64,000 bases of DNA from Mycobacterium sp. ITM-2016-00316 (GTDB taxonomy: Bacteria; Actinomycetota; Actinomycetes; Mycobacteriales; Mycobacteriaceae): positions 124,001 to 188,000 of the forward strand of contig NZ_CP134398.1 in assembly GCF_002968335.2 (NCBI RefSeq). The letters run 5' to 3'. How positions within the stretch are numbered: the stretch's first letter is position 1; every line of letters begins with the position of its first letter. Of the stretch, positions 1-9,555 are shown one piece after another. Below the pieces are notes generated by a model that did not search any database, was not told where the DNA came from, and worked only from the letters and a program-made list of their open reading frames with translations. Both the position numbers and the translations under genes were made by a program.

Positions 1-393
1 CGCGGTGCGCAAGACCTGCTGCCCACCTCGAAGCTGCTGGACTACTACAGCCCGCAGCTGTTCTGCACCATCCGCAACTACCACGATGCGGCGCCCAAAC
101 TGGCCGGGGCGCTGGGCGGTAACGGCTATTCCCTGGTGACGCGTTCCTCGGTGCTCGGTGCCGGAAACCCGTACGTGTTCCCGGACAATCTGCCCCGCGT
201 CAACGCCAAGGGTGGCCCCGGCGGGCGGCCCGGCTGCTGGCAGCCGATCACCCGCGACCTGTGGCCGATGCCGTATCTGGTGATGGACACCGGCGCGAGC
301 CTCGCCCCGTACAACCACTTCGAACTCGGCCAGCCGATCATGACTGAGTACGTCTGGGGACGCCAAGTGGGGGAGAACACGATCAACCCATGA
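1..393 (+). CDS. mce1A: Mce family protein Mce1A, C-terminal end (partial)
   Basis: The open frame runs in from the left edge and ends at TGA 391-393, giving the last 130 residues of an MceA protein. The pattern of paired cysteines, Gly/Pro-rich stretches and a tail with PYNHFELGQP and TEYVWGRQVGENTINP is typical of MceA C-termini. Identification as the Mce1 copy comes from the downstream genes, whose order and sizes match the M. tuberculosis mce1 operon (mce1B-F then four Mce-associated genes). MceA is one of six MCE/MlaD subunits that form the periplasmic lipid channel of the Mce1 fatty-acid importer. The start, YrbE permeases and regulator lie outside the window. Confidence 0.85.
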   Translation, partial: RGAQDLLPTSKLLDYYSPQLFCTIRNYHDAAPKLAGALGGNGYSLVTRSSVLGAGNPYVFPDNLPRVNAKGGPGGRPGCWQPITRDLWPMPYLVMDTGASLAPYNHFELGQPIMTEYVWGRQVGENTINP

Positions 394-454
394 GAGACGC
401 TTGCGGAACGAATAGACAACTGGCATGCGGGACCCGAGCCTGCGAGGGAGCCGC

Positions 455-1486
455 ATGAGTATCAAGGGAACTCTTTTCAAACTCGGTGCAATATCGGCGG
501 TGCTGCTCACCTTCACCGCGATCATCTTCGTGGTGTTCGCGCAGCTCCGATTCGACCGCACCACCGGCTATTCGGCGATTTTCGAGAACGCCAGCGGCCT
601 GCGTGCCGGACAGTTCGTGCGCGCCTACGGCGTCGAGGTCGGCAAGGTCGAGGACGTCGTCCTCATCGACGGCGGCAACCAGGTCCGGGTCGACTTCGCG
701 GTGGAACGCAATCTCCAGCTGTTCCAGGAGACCACCGCCGCGATCCGCTACCTCGATCTGATCGGTAACCGCTACGTGGAACTGCGCCGCGGCGACAGCG
801 ACGCGGTGCTCCCCGGCGGCAGCACCATTCCGGTGGAACGCACCGAACCCGCGCTCGACCTCGACGCGCTGGTCGGCGGATTCCGCCCGCTGTTCAAATC
901 CCTTGACGCGGACAAGGTCAACAACATCGCGACCTCGATCATCACGATCTTCCAAGGCCAGGGCGGGACGATCAACAACATCCTGGACCAGACCGCCGAG
1001 CTCACGTCCGCGCTGGCCGATCGCGACCAGGCGATCGGCGAGGTCATCACCAACCTCAATACGGTCCTGGACACCACCGTCAAGCACCAGAAGCAGTTCG
1101 ATGACACGTTGAAGAACTTCGAGACGCTGATCACCGGGCTGAAGGACCGCGCCGACCCGATCGGAGCCTCGGTCGCCGACATCAGCAACGCCGCCGGGTC
1201 GCTGTCGGATCTGCTGGCCGACAACCGGCCGCTGCTGCGGGACACGTTCGGTTACCTGGAGACCATCCAGCAGCCGCTGATCGATCAGCTCGATCAGGTC
1301 AACGACATCGTCGCGAAGATCCCGGCATCGTTGCGGGTCATCGGACGCGCCGGTGGCATCTACGGTGACTTCTTCAACTTCTACGCCTGCGATCTCTCGC
1401 TGCGGCTCAACGGCCTTCAGCCGGGAGGCCCGACCCGCGTCGTGAAGGTGACCACCCAGCCGACGGGGAGGTGCACACCGCAATGA
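455..1486 (+). CDS. mce1B: Mce1B, MCE/MlaD subunit of the Mce1 lipid importer
   Basis: Protein of 343 residues with one N-terminal membrane segment (about residues 8-30), an MCE/MlaD domain (about 35-115) and a long helical region (about 150-290) of the kind that builds the Mce substrate tunnel. The ATG at 455 is chosen over the in-frame ATG at 425 because GAGGGAG lies 4 bases upstream and the resulting N-terminus (MSIKGTLFKLG) starts right before the membrane segment, close to the usual MceB length. It lies 61 bases after mce1A and its TGA overlaps the ATG of mce1C, so it is translationally coupled to it. Role in fatty-acid import is known for the Mce1 family and inferred here. Confidence 0.9.
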   Translation: MSIKGTLFKLGAISAVLLTFTAIIFVVFAQLRFDRTTGYSAIFENASGLRAGQFVRAYGVEVGKVEDVVLIDGGNQVRVDFAVERNLQLFQETTAAIRYLDLIGNRYVELRRGDSDAVLPGGSTIPVERTEPALDLDALVGGFRPLFKSLDADKVNNIATSIITIFQGQGGTINNILDQTAELTSALADRDQAIGEVITNLNTVLDTTVKHQKQFDDTLKNFETLITGLKDRADPIGASVADISNAAGSLSDLLADNRPLLRDTFGYLETIQQPLIDQLDQVNDIVAKIPASLRVIGRAGGIYGDFFNFYACDLSLRLNGLQPGGPTRVVKVTTQPTGRCTPQ

Positions 1487-3069
1487 GGACGATCCAGGGT
1501 TCGGACCGCATCCGTAAGGGTGTGATGGGCGTGCTGACGGTGGCACTGGTCATCGGTGTCGGTTCCAGCATCACCAGCGTGCCGATGTTGTTCGCGGTGC
1601 CGACCTACTACGCACAGTTCAATGACACCGGAGGTCTGAGCGTCGCCGACAAGGTGCGCATCGCCGGCGTCGACGTCGGCACCGTGCAGAGCATGGAGAT
1701 CAAGGGCGACAAGGTCGAGATCGGCTACACCCTCGGCGGTCGCCAGATCGGCACCGAGAGCCGTGCCGCGATCCGCACCGATACCGTGCTGGGCCGCAAG
1801 AACATCGAGGTCGAGCCGCGCGGTGACACGGTGCTGAAACCGCGTGGCTTCCTGCCGGTGGAACAGACCCAGACGCCGTACCAGATCTACGACGCGTTCC
1901 TGGACGTCACCGAGGCGGCGTCCGGTTGGGACACCCAGGCCATCAAGCAGTCGCTGAATGTGTTGTCCGAGACCGTCGATCAGACCTACCCGCACCTGCA
2001 AGGCGCGTTGGAGGGTGTGCAGCGGTTCTCCGACACACTCGGTCAGCGCGACGAGGATCTCAAGCAGCTGCTGGCCAACGCCAACAAGATCGCCACCGTG
2101 CTCGGTGACCGCAGCGGCCAGGTGAACGCGCTGCTGGTCAACGCGCAGACCCTGCTCGCCGCGGTGAACGAGCGCAGTCAGGCCGTCAACCTGCTGCTGG
2201 AACGCATTTCCGGGGTGTCCGAGCAGGTCTCCGGGTTGATCAACGACAATCCGAACCTCAACAAGGTGCTCACGCAGCTCAATACCGTCAGTGACACCCT
2301 GGTGGAGCGCAAGCAGGACCTCGCCGACACCCTGAGCATCGCAGGCAAATTCATCACCTCGCTGGCCGAGGCATTGGCCTCGGGCCCGTATTTCAAGGTG
2401 ATGCTGGTCAATCTGCTGCCGCCCACATTGCTGCAGCCCTTCGTCGACGCCGCGTTCAAGAAGCGCGGCATCAACCCGGAGGAGTTCTGGCGCAACGCCG
2501 GTCTGCCCGCCTTCCAGTTCCCGGATCCCAACGGCACCCGGTTCGAGAATGGCGCGCCGCCGCCGGCACCGCGGGTGCTGGAAGGTACCCCGGAATTCCC
2601 GGGCCCGGCCGTGCCCAAGGGGTCGCCGTGTTCCTACACGCCGCCGGCCGACGGCCTGCCGCGTCCCGGAAACCCGCTGCCCTGTGCGGATCTCACCGTC
2701 GGCCCGTTCGGCGACAACCCGTACGGCCCGAACTACCAGGGCCCCGTCGGAGTGCAGACCTCCGATCCGAATGCGCACGGTCTCGGTCCGACACCGGGTA
2801 TCCCGAGCGCAGGCATCCCCGGCCAGTTGCCGCCGAATGTCCCCGGCACCCCGGTGCCGCAGGTGCCCGGTCCGCCGGGGGCGCGCACGGTGCCGGTCGG
2901 TCCGCCCGGGGTTCCGGCCCCGCCGGGACCCATTCCGAGTCGCGCGCCGCTGCCGCCGCCGCTGCCGGGACCGCCGCCACCGGCCGGGCCGGGCCAGCAG
3001 CTCTCGCCGGTGGGCACCGAGCCGCTTCCCGGCAACCCGCCGTTCCTTCCGCCCGGATCTCAGGGATAG
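1483..3069 (+). CDS. mce1C: Mce1C, MCE/MlaD subunit with proline-rich tail
   Basis: Protein of 528 residues: an N-terminal membrane segment, the MCE domain (about 40-120), a helical section, and from about residue 354 to the end a very Pro/Gly-rich low-complexity tail, which is usual for MceC and MceD. ATG 1483 forms an ATGA overlap with the mce1B stop. GTG 1471 is a possible earlier start, but GGGGAG sits directly against it, which leaves no proper spacing. It is part of the Mce1 lipid import complex in the cell envelope. Confidence 0.9.
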   Translation: MRTIQGSDRIRKGVMGVLTVALVIGVGSSITSVPMLFAVPTYYAQFNDTGGLSVADKVRIAGVDVGTVQSMEIKGDKVEIGYTLGGRQIGTESRAAIRTDTVLGRKNIEVEPRGDTVLKPRGFLPVEQTQTPYQIYDAFLDVTEAASGWDTQAIKQSLNVLSETVDQTYPHLQGALEGVQRFSDTLGQRDEDLKQLLANANKIATVLGDRSGQVNALLVNAQTLLAAVNERSQAVNLLLERISGVSEQVSGLINDNPNLNKVLTQLNTVSDTLVERKQDLADTLSIAGKFITSLAEALASGPYFKVMLVNLLPPTLLQPFVDAAFKKRGINPEEFWRNAGLPAFQFPDPNGTRFENGAPPPAPRVLEGTPEFPGPAVPKGSPCSYTPPADGLPRPGNPLPCADLTVGPFGDNPYGPNYQGPVGVQTSDPNAHGLGPTPGIPSAGIPGQLPPNVPGTPVPQVPGPPGARTVPVGPPGVPAPPGPIPSRAPLPPPLPGPPPPAGPGQQLSPVGTEPLPGNPPFLPPGSQG

Positions 3070-3079
3070 GGCCGAGTAG

Positions 3080-4723
3080 ATGTCGACAATCTTCAACATC
3101 CGCAACATCCAGTTGCCGCGCTTCTCGAAGGCGGCCGTCATCATGGGCGCCATCGTGCTCGCCGTCGCCGTCGGCGCCGCCGCCGTGGGCTGGACCGTCT
3201 ACAAGAAGCTGACCACCACCACGATCACCGCCTATTTCCCGCAGGCACTGGCGCTGTACCCCGGCGACAAGGTGCTCATCATGGGCGTCAAGGTCGGCTC
3301 GATCGATTCGATCGAACCCGAGGGCGACCGGATGAAGGTCGTCCTGCACGTGGACAGCAAGTACAAGGTGCCCGAGAACGCCAGCGCCTCCATCCTCAAC
3401 CCGTCGCTGGTGGCGTCCCGGGTCATCCAGCTGTCCCCGCCCTACACCGGCGGGCCGGCGATGCAGGACGGCGCGGTCATCGACGAGGACCGCACCCAGG
3501 TCCCGATCGAGTACGACGAGGTGCGCGATCAGGTGACCCGGCTGCTGGCCGATCTCGGGCCGACACCGGAGCAGCCGAAGGGCCCGTTCGGCGACATCGT
3601 CGAATCGTTCGCCGACGGCTTCGAGGGCAAGGGCGAACAGTTCAACAAGACCCTCAAGGGTCTGTCGGACGCAGTGAGCGCGCTCAACGAGGGCCGCGGT
3701 GACTTCGTCGGGATCGTCAAGAGCCTGGCCGTCTTCGTCAACGCGCTGCACAAGAGTGACCAGCAGTTCGTGGCGCTGAACAACGATCTGGCGCAGTTCA
3801 CCAACTCGTTCACCAACACCGACCGTGAGGTCGCCACCGCGCTGGACGATCTGAACTCGGTGCTGGCCACCACCCGCAAGTTCCTCGACGAGAACGGCAC
3901 ACCGCTCACCAACGACGTCAACAACCTGGCGGAGGTGACGAACGCGATCTTGCAGCCCGAACCCCGGGACGGGCTGGAGACCGGTCTGCACGCCTACCCG
4001 AACCTGGTCGCCAACGTCGTCAACGTGGTGGCGCCCAACCAGGGCGGCATCGTCGGCCTGCCCGTGCTGCCCGGCGTCACCAACTTCTCCAACCCGCTCA
4101 ACTTTATCTGCAGCTCGATCCAGGCCGGCAGCCGGCTCGGCTACCAGGAGTCCGCGGAGCTGTGCGCGCAGTACCTGGCGCCGGTGATGGATGCGATGAA
4201 GTTCAACTACATCCCGTTCGGAGCGAACCTGGCCGCCGGTGCGATGACGCTGCCCAAGCAGATCGCGTACTCCGAGCCGCGGCTGCGTCCGCCCCCGGGC
4301 TACAAGGACACCACCGTGCCGGGCATCTTCTCCCGCGACACCCTGTTCTCGCACGGCAACCACGAGCCGGGCTGGATCGTCGCGCCGGGTATGCAGGGTG
4401 TCGAGGTGCAGCCGTTCACCGCGAACATGCTGACCCCGGATTCGTTGGCCGCGTTGCTCGGTGGGCCCGATATCGTGCCGCCGCCGGCACCGCCGGCCTT
4501 CGGTGTGCCGCCGGGCGGCAACCTGCCCGGCCCGCCGAACGCGTACAGCGAGAACACCCCGCTGCCGCCGCCGTGGTACCCGCAGCCCGGGCCGCCGCCC
4601 ATCCCGGCGCCCGGTGTGATCCCCGGTGATCCGCCGCCGGCCGCGGCGGTGGCCGTGCCCGCAGCACCCGCTGCGCCGGCTCCGCCAGGGCCTCCGCTGC
4701 CCGCAGAGGCAGGTGGCGCGTGA
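3080..4723 (+). CDS. mce1D: Mce1D, MCE/MlaD subunit with proline-rich tail
   Basis: Protein of 547 residues with a membrane segment at about residues 18-38, an MCE domain (about 45-125), a helical region, and a Pro/Ala/Gly-rich tail from about residue 460 to the end. The start is ATG 3080, 10 bases after the mce1C stop. The last codon region overlaps the GTG/ATG start of mce1E. Length and tail fit the MceD subfamily. Same operon and complex as its neighbours. Confidence 0.9.
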   Translation: MSTIFNIRNIQLPRFSKAAVIMGAIVLAVAVGAAAVGWTVYKKLTTTTITAYFPQALALYPGDKVLIMGVKVGSIDSIEPEGDRMKVVLHVDSKYKVPENASASILNPSLVASRVIQLSPPYTGGPAMQDGAVIDEDRTQVPIEYDEVRDQVTRLLADLGPTPEQPKGPFGDIVESFADGFEGKGEQFNKTLKGLSDAVSALNEGRGDFVGIVKSLAVFVNALHKSDQQFVALNNDLAQFTNSFTNTDREVATALDDLNSVLATTRKFLDENGTPLTNDVNNLAEVTNAILQPEPRDGLETGLHAYPNLVANVVNVVAPNQGGIVGLPVLPGVTNFSNPLNFICSSIQAGSRLGYQESAELCAQYLAPVMDAMKFNYIPFGANLAAGAMTLPKQIAYSEPRLRPPPGYKDTTVPGIFSRDTLFSHGNHEPGWIVAPGMQGVEVQPFTANMLTPDSLAALLGGPDIVPPPAPPAFGVPPGGNLPGPPNAYSENTPLPPPWYPQPGPPPIPAPGVIPGDPPPAAAVAVPAAPAAPAPPGPPLPAEAGGA

Positions 4724-5877
4724 TGAGCCGTAGCTGGAAGAAACTGGGTACCCGCACGGTTGCGCTGGCCGCGGCCGGACTGATGCTCAGCGGCTGTGGG
4801 CAGTGGCGCGGTATCGCCAACGTGCCGTTGCCCGGCGGTCCGGGCACCCAGTCCGGGCACTCGACGATCTACATCCAGATGCCGGAGACGTTGGCGCTCA
4901 ACGCCAACAGCCGGGTCCGGGTGGCCGATGTGTTCGTCGGCCGGGTGCGCAAGATCGAGCTGAAGAACTGGGTGCCGCTGCTGACGGTGGACCTGGAGCC
5001 CGGTGTCGAGCTGCCGCAGAACGCGGTGGCCCGCATCGGTCAGACCTCACTGCTGGGTTCCCAGCACGTCGAACTCGACCAGCCCGAGGATGAGGCCCCG
5101 TCGCCGGAGCCGCTGCGCAACGGGGACACCATCCCGCTGGAGCGTTCGTCGGCGTTCCCGACCATCGAGCGGACGCTTGCCAGCGTCTCGGGCATCCTCA
5201 CCGGCGGTGGTATCCCGAACATCGAGGTCATCCAGAACGAGGTCAACGCGATCCTGACGGGGCGCTCCGGCGAGATCCGGGAGTTCCTCAACCGGCTCGA
5301 CACCTTCACCTTCGAGCTGAACGAGCAGCGCCAGGACATCACCCGGGCCATCGATTCGACCGACCGGCTGCTGTCCATCGTGGCCGACCGCAACGAGACG
5401 CTGGACCGGGTGCTCACCGAGTTCCCGCCGCTGATCCAGCATTTCGCGGAGACCCGGGATCTGTTCGCCGATGCGGTGACCGCGCTGGGCCGGCTCAGTG
5501 CGACCGCGGATGAGACGTTGAGCAACACCAACGCCAACCTGAACACCAACCTGAAGAACCTGCAGCGCCCGCTGCGGGAGCTGGCGAAGGCCTCGCCGTA
5601 CCTGGTGGGTGCGCTGAAGCTGCTGCTGACGGTGCCGTTCAACATCGAGAACATCCCGAAGGCGATCCGCGGTGACTACATCAACGTGTCGGTCACCATC
5701 GACCTCACCCTGAGTGCCATCGACAACGGCTTCCTGTCGGGCACCGGTATCTCGGGCATGCTGCGGGCACTGGAACAGGCCTGGGGCCGCGATCCGGCGA
5801 CGATGATCCCGGACGTGCGGTTCACGCCGAACCCGAACAACGCGCCCGGTGGTCCGCTGATCGAAAGGTCGGAGTAA
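4720..5877 (+). CDS. mce1E: Mce1E lipoprotein subunit (LprK-type)
   Basis: Protein of 385 residues whose N-terminus is a lipoprotein signal: positively charged start, hydrophobic core and lipobox LSGC with the lipidated cysteine at residue 26 (counting from GTG 4720). MCE domain follows at about 45-125 and then the long helical channel region. MceE is the lipoprotein member of Mce complexes, called LprK in the mce1 operon of M. tuberculosis. GTG 4720 gives a GTGA overlap with the mce1D stop; ATG 4723, one codon later, is equally possible. Confidence 0.88.
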   Translation: MMSRSWKKLGTRTVALAAAGLMLSGCGQWRGIANVPLPGGPGTQSGHSTIYIQMPETLALNANSRVRVADVFVGRVRKIELKNWVPLLTVDLEPGVELPQNAVARIGQTSLLGSQHVELDQPEDEAPSPEPLRNGDTIPLERSSAFPTIERTLASVSGILTGGGIPNIEVIQNEVNAILTGRSGEIREFLNRLDTFTFELNEQRQDITRAIDSTDRLLSIVADRNETLDRVLTEFPPLIQHFAETRDLFADAVTALGRLSATADETLSNTNANLNTNLKNLQRPLRELAKASPYLVGALKLLLTVPFNIENIPKAIRGDYINVSVTIDLTLSAIDNGFLSGTGISGMLRALEQAWGRDPATMIPDVRFTPNPNNAPGGPLIERSE

Positions 5878-5880
5878 CCC

Positions 5881-7434
5881 ATGCTGCTGACCCGAATGAT
5901 CAAGACCCAGTTGCTCATCTTCGTCGCGCTGACGGTGGTGGCACTGGTGGTGCTCTCGCTGGGCTACCTGCGGTTGCCGGCCTACGCCGGCATCGGGATG
6001 TACCGCCTGTATGCGAACCTGCCCAACTCGGCCGGTCTGTACGAGACGGCCAACGTCACCTTCCGCGGCACCACCGTCGGCAAGGTCATCACGGTGGAGC
6101 CCACCGAACAGGGTGCCCGGGTGACGATGAACATCGAGGACAGCACCAAGGTGCCCGTCGACACCGTCGCCAATGTGCACTCGGTCTCGGCGGTCGGTGA
6201 ACAGTTCCTCGATCTGGTCTCCACCGAGAACACCGGGCAGTACTTCAACGACGGCGACACCATCACCAAGGGCCGGGTGCCCGCGGAGGTCGGTCCGGCG
6301 CTCGACTCGGCCCAGCGGGGCTTGGCGGCGCTGCCGGCGGAGAAGATCAGCGTCCTGCTCGACGAGACGGCACAGGCGGTCGGCGGTCTCGGGCCGTCAC
6401 TGCAACGCCTTGTCGACGGCACCCAGGCGCTGGCCGGTGACTTCCGGGAGAATCTGTCATCGGTCACCGACATCGTCGAGAACTCCGGCCCGATCATCGA
6501 CTCTCAGGTGAACTCGCAGGACGCCATCTCCCGGTGGGCCGCCAACCTGAACACCATCACCGCGCAGACCGCGGAGAAGGACGCCGCGCTGCGCAGTGGG
6601 CTGCAGCAGGCGGCGCCCACGGCAGATCAGCTCAACGCGGTGTTCGGGGATGTGCGGGAGTCGTTGCCGCAGACGCTGGCGAACCTTGAGGTCGTCATCG
6701 ACATGCTCAAGCGGTACAACAAGAACGTCGAGCAGGTGCTCGTCGTGCTTCCGCAGGGCGCGGCGATCGCGCAGACCGCGACCATCTTCGCTCCCGAGGG
6801 TCTGCTGCACTTCGGCCTGGGTATCAACATCCCGCCGCCCTGCCTGACCGGGTTCCTGCCCGCCTCGCAGTGGCGGTCGCCGGCGGACACCAAGACCGAA
6901 CCGTTGCCGTCGGGTCTGTACTGCAAGATCCCCAAGGATGCGCCCAACGCGGTCCGCGGTGCGCGTAACTACCCGTGCGCCGATGTGCCGGGTAAGCGGG
7001 CCGCCACCCCGCGGGAGTGCCGCAGTGAGGAGCCGTACGTGCCGCTGGGCACCAACCCCTGGTACGGCGACCCGAACCAGATCGTCGACTGCCCCGCCGC
7101 GGGCGCGCGCTGCACCCAGCCGGTCAACCCCGGTCAGGTGATCCCGGCGCCGTCGATCAACAACGGGATGAACCCGCTGCCCGCCAGCCAGCTGCCACCG
7201 CCGGAGTCGACGCTGCCGACCAGCGACCCGTTGACCCCGCCTGGCCAGGGCACGGTCACCTGCAGTGGACAGCAACCCAACCCGTGCATCTACACTCCGG
7301 CAGCAGGTCCATCGGCGGTGTACAGCCCGTCCAGCGGTGAGGTGGTCGGACCCGATGGGGTCAAGTACTCCGTCACCAACTCGAGTAACTCAGGAGATAG
7401 CGGATGGAAGGAGATGCTGGCACCAGCCGGCTGA
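5881..7434 (+). CDS. mce1F: Mce1F, MCE/MlaD subunit
   Basis: Protein of 517 residues, last of the six MCE subunits: N-terminal membrane segment (about 8-28), MCE domain (about 38-118), helical region to about residue 310, then a segment with several cysteines (residues about 320-420) and a Pro/Ser-rich tail. ATG 5881 is 3 bases after the mce1E stop with GGAG upstream. Its 3' end overlaps the next gene by 31 bases. It completes the hexameric MCE set of the Mce1 importer. Confidence 0.9.
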   Translation: MLLTRMIKTQLLIFVALTVVALVVLSLGYLRLPAYAGIGMYRLYANLPNSAGLYETANVTFRGTTVGKVITVEPTEQGARVTMNIEDSTKVPVDTVANVHSVSAVGEQFLDLVSTENTGQYFNDGDTITKGRVPAEVGPALDSAQRGLAALPAEKISVLLDETAQAVGGLGPSLQRLVDGTQALAGDFRENLSSVTDIVENSGPIIDSQVNSQDAISRWAANLNTITAQTAEKDAALRSGLQQAAPTADQLNAVFGDVRESLPQTLANLEVVIDMLKRYNKNVEQVLVVLPQGAAIAQTATIFAPEGLLHFGLGINIPPPCLTGFLPASQWRSPADTKTEPLPSGLYCKIPKDAPNAVRGARNYPCADVPGKRAATPRECRSEEPYVPLGTNPWYGDPNQIVDCPAAGARCTQPVNPGQVIPAPSINNGMNPLPASQLPPPESTLPTSDPLTPPGQGTVTCSGQQPNPCIYTPAAGPSAVYSPSSGEVVGPDGVKYSVTNSSNSGDSGWKEMLAPAG

Positions 7435-8042
7435 ACCCCACCGACAACGAGAACGACGCCGCTGCCGATGAGGCGGCGGAGGTATCGACAGCGGACTCCC
7501 CCGAGGATCTCGCAGAACGGGAATCCACCGAGGAACCGAATCACGGGCGATTCGGCCAGGGCTGGCTCGTCAGCATCTGCCTGGTGCTCTTCCTGGCGGC
7601 CGCGGCGCTGTCCGCGGGCGGCTATCTGCTGCTGCGGTCCAATGCGCAGAGCGAGCAGATCGCCCGCGATGACGCGGTCGCGCTGCAGGCGGCCAAGGAC
7701 TGTGTGACGGCCACCCAGGCGCCCGACACCGCCTCCATGGGCGCCGCGCAGGCCAGGATCGTCGATTGTGCGACGGGTGATTTCGGCGCCCAGGCGGTGT
7801 TCTACAGCTCGATGATGTTGGAGGCCTATCAAGCCGCCAACGTCCAGGTCGAGGTCGCCGACCTGCGTGCCGCCGTGGAACGCCACCACGACGACGGCTC
7901 CGTCGACGTGCTGGTGGCGGTCCGCACCAAGGTGACCAATTCCGAGACCGCCGATCAGGAACAGGGCTACCGGCTGCGGGTCACCATGCAACGCGCCGAC
8001 GGTACCTACAAGATCGCCAACCTCGTCCAGGTCACCACGTGA
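7404..8042 (+). CDS. Mce-associated membrane protein (Rv0175-like)
   Basis: Protein of 212 residues: acidic disordered N-terminus (about 1-50), one membrane segment (about 52-75), then an extracytoplasmic domain with the arrangement seen in Mce-associated proteins. Position directly after mce1F and length agree with Rv0175 (213 residues) of M. tuberculosis. The start ATG 7404 has GGAGATAG upstream and lies inside mce1F. Such proteins are thought to stabilise or assemble Mce complexes; the exact role of this one is unknown. Confidence 0.82.
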   Translation: MEGDAGTSRLNPTDNENDAAADEAAEVSTADSPEDLAERESTEEPNHGRFGQGWLVSICLVLFLAAAALSAGGYLLLRSNAQSEQIARDDAVALQAAKDCVTATQAPDTASMGAAQARIVDCATGDFGAQAVFYSSMMLEAYQAANVQVEVADLRAAVERHHDDGSVDVLVAVRTKVTNSETADQEQGYRLRVTMQRADGTYKIANLVQVTT

Positions 8043-9007
8043 CGGCCGTGCTCGACGAGATCGACGACACCGAAATGGCCGGGCTCGCGGAACCCGCATC
8101 CTGGGGTGCCCGGGCCGCGGCGCTGGGTATCGACGTGCTGTTCGGTGTGGCGCTGATCGTGACATTGGCCCTGTTGGCCTGGACCGCGCCGCTGATGGAC
8201 TGGCTGTGGTGGGTGTACGTCGCGGTGGCGGTGCTGGCGGGCCTGGCGATGATGGTCAACCGCTGGGTGCTTCCGACGCGCACGGGCTGGACCGTGGGCC
8301 GCGCCGTCACCGGAATCCGGGTGGTGGGCCGCGACGGCGCCCCGGCGGGCACCGGCCGGCTGCTGGCCCGCGATCTCGCTCATCTGCTGGACACCGCCGC
8401 CGTGTTCCTGGGCTGGTTGTGGCCGCTGTGGGACCGGCGGCACCGGACCTTCGCAGACCTGTTGCTGCGCACCGAGGTTCACCGGGTGGGTGAACCCGAA
8501 CGGAACCTGCGCCGGCCGGTGGCGATCGGGCTGGTGGCGACGACGCTGCTGTGCGCCGTCGCGACCGCCGCCGGCTATCTGATGGTGTACCGCCAGGACC
8601 GCGCACTGGACACCGCGCGCGCCGAGATCGCCGCGCAGGGCGCCCGCATCGTCGAGCAGATCCTGAGCTACGCCCCGGGTACCGCCAAGGACGATTTCGC
8701 CCGCGCGCAGTCGCTGGCCAGTGACATCTACCGGCCGCAGCTGATCGAGCAGCAGGAGGCGCTGCAGAAGGCTCCGCTGGTGTCCAACGAATACTGGACG
8801 GTCAATGGTGTGGTGCTGGAACAGCCCGCGTTGACCACGAACACCGCATCGATGTTGTTGGCGATGCAGGGACAGCGTGGCAGCGACCCGAATGCCATGC
8901 GGTTCATCACCGCCACGGTGCGGGCGGACTTCGTGAAGACCGGCGATCAATGGCAGGTGCAGAATCTGTCCGTGCTGACCAAGCCGCGCACCGGGGGCGG
9001 CCAATGA
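8039..9007 (+). CDS. Mce-associated membrane protein with RDD domain (Rv0176-like)
   Basis: Protein of 322 residues with two parts. Residues about 20-155 form an RDD-type membrane domain with three hydrophobic segments and conserved Arg/Asp positions (GRAVTGIRVVGRDG, DRRHRTFADLL). Residues about 170-322 hold a further membrane segment and an Mce-associated extracytoplasmic domain. The same fusion and the same length occur in Rv0176 of the M. tuberculosis mce1 operon. GTG 8039 overlaps the previous stop (GTGA). Probably an accessory subunit of Mce1. Confidence 0.85.
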   Translation: MTAVLDEIDDTEMAGLAEPASWGARAAALGIDVLFGVALIVTLALLAWTAPLMDWLWWVYVAVAVLAGLAMMVNRWVLPTRTGWTVGRAVTGIRVVGRDGAPAGTGRLLARDLAHLLDTAAVFLGWLWPLWDRRHRTFADLLLRTEVHRVGEPERNLRRPVAIGLVATTLLCAVATAAGYLMVYRQDRALDTARAEIAAQGARIVEQILSYAPGTAKDDFARAQSLASDIYRPQLIEQQEALQKAPLVSNEYWTVNGVVLEQPALTTNTASMLLAMQGQRGSDPNAMRFITATVRADFVKTGDQWQVQNLSVLTKPRTGGGQ

Positions 9008-9555
9008 GCCCGCGCCGCGTCGTCGAGGCCGATGCACCGGAGTACTTCTACGCACCGGTCGATCCGCCGACCCGGTGGGGTTTGCCGTTGGTCGCCGGGA
9101 TCTCCGCGCTGTTGATCGCGGTGACGCTGGGGTTGGCGACGTTCATGACGGTCTCCCACGAGTCGGACCGCCGGACCCAGATCCGCGACGCAGACGCGCT
9201 CGGCTATGTGCGCGCCTTCATGACGGCCTACACCACGCTGGATCCGTTCAACGCCAACGATTACGCCGACCGGATACGCGCGCAGGGCACCGGGGAGTTC
9301 GTCAAGACGTTCACCGAGAAACAGAACGAGATCGTGCTGCAGGTGGCCCGCAACGAACCCACCAACGGCGAGGTGCTGGAAGCCGGTGTGCAACGGTGGA
9401 ACGACGACGGCAGCGCCGATGTACTTGTCGCGACCAAGATGACCACCACCACCCCGGACGGCAAGCAGACCATCGAGACCGGAAGTCGTTGGGTGGCAAC
9501 GGCGATCAAGGAGGGACAGCAGTGGAAGATCAGCCGGCTGATTCAGGTGATCTGA
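9004..9555 (+). CDS. Mce-associated membrane protein (Rv0177-like)
   Basis: Protein of 183 residues with one membrane segment at about 25-48 followed by an extracytoplasmic domain with the alternating strand pattern of Mce-associated proteins. ATG 9004 makes an ATGA overlap with the previous gene; frames upstream stay open but have no comparable signal. Length agrees with Rv0177 (184 residues). Third of four accessory genes of the mce1 operon. Confidence 0.83.
   Translation: MSPRRVVEADAPEYFYAPVDPPTRWGLPLVAGISALLIAVTLGLATFMTVSHESDRRTQIRDADALGYVRAFMTAYTTLDPFNANDYADRIRAQGTGEFVKTFTEKQNEIVLQVARNEPTNGEVLEAGVQRWNDDGSADVLVATKMTTTTPDGKQTIETGSRWVATAIKEGQQWKISRLIQVI

Noticed and set aside
383..3153. 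Long open frames antisense to mce1B and mce1C (387 and 578 codons)
   Set aside because: They mirror the codon pattern of the sense genes in GC-rich DNA, give Arg-rich low-complexity proteins with no recognisable domain, and conflict with clear MCE genes.
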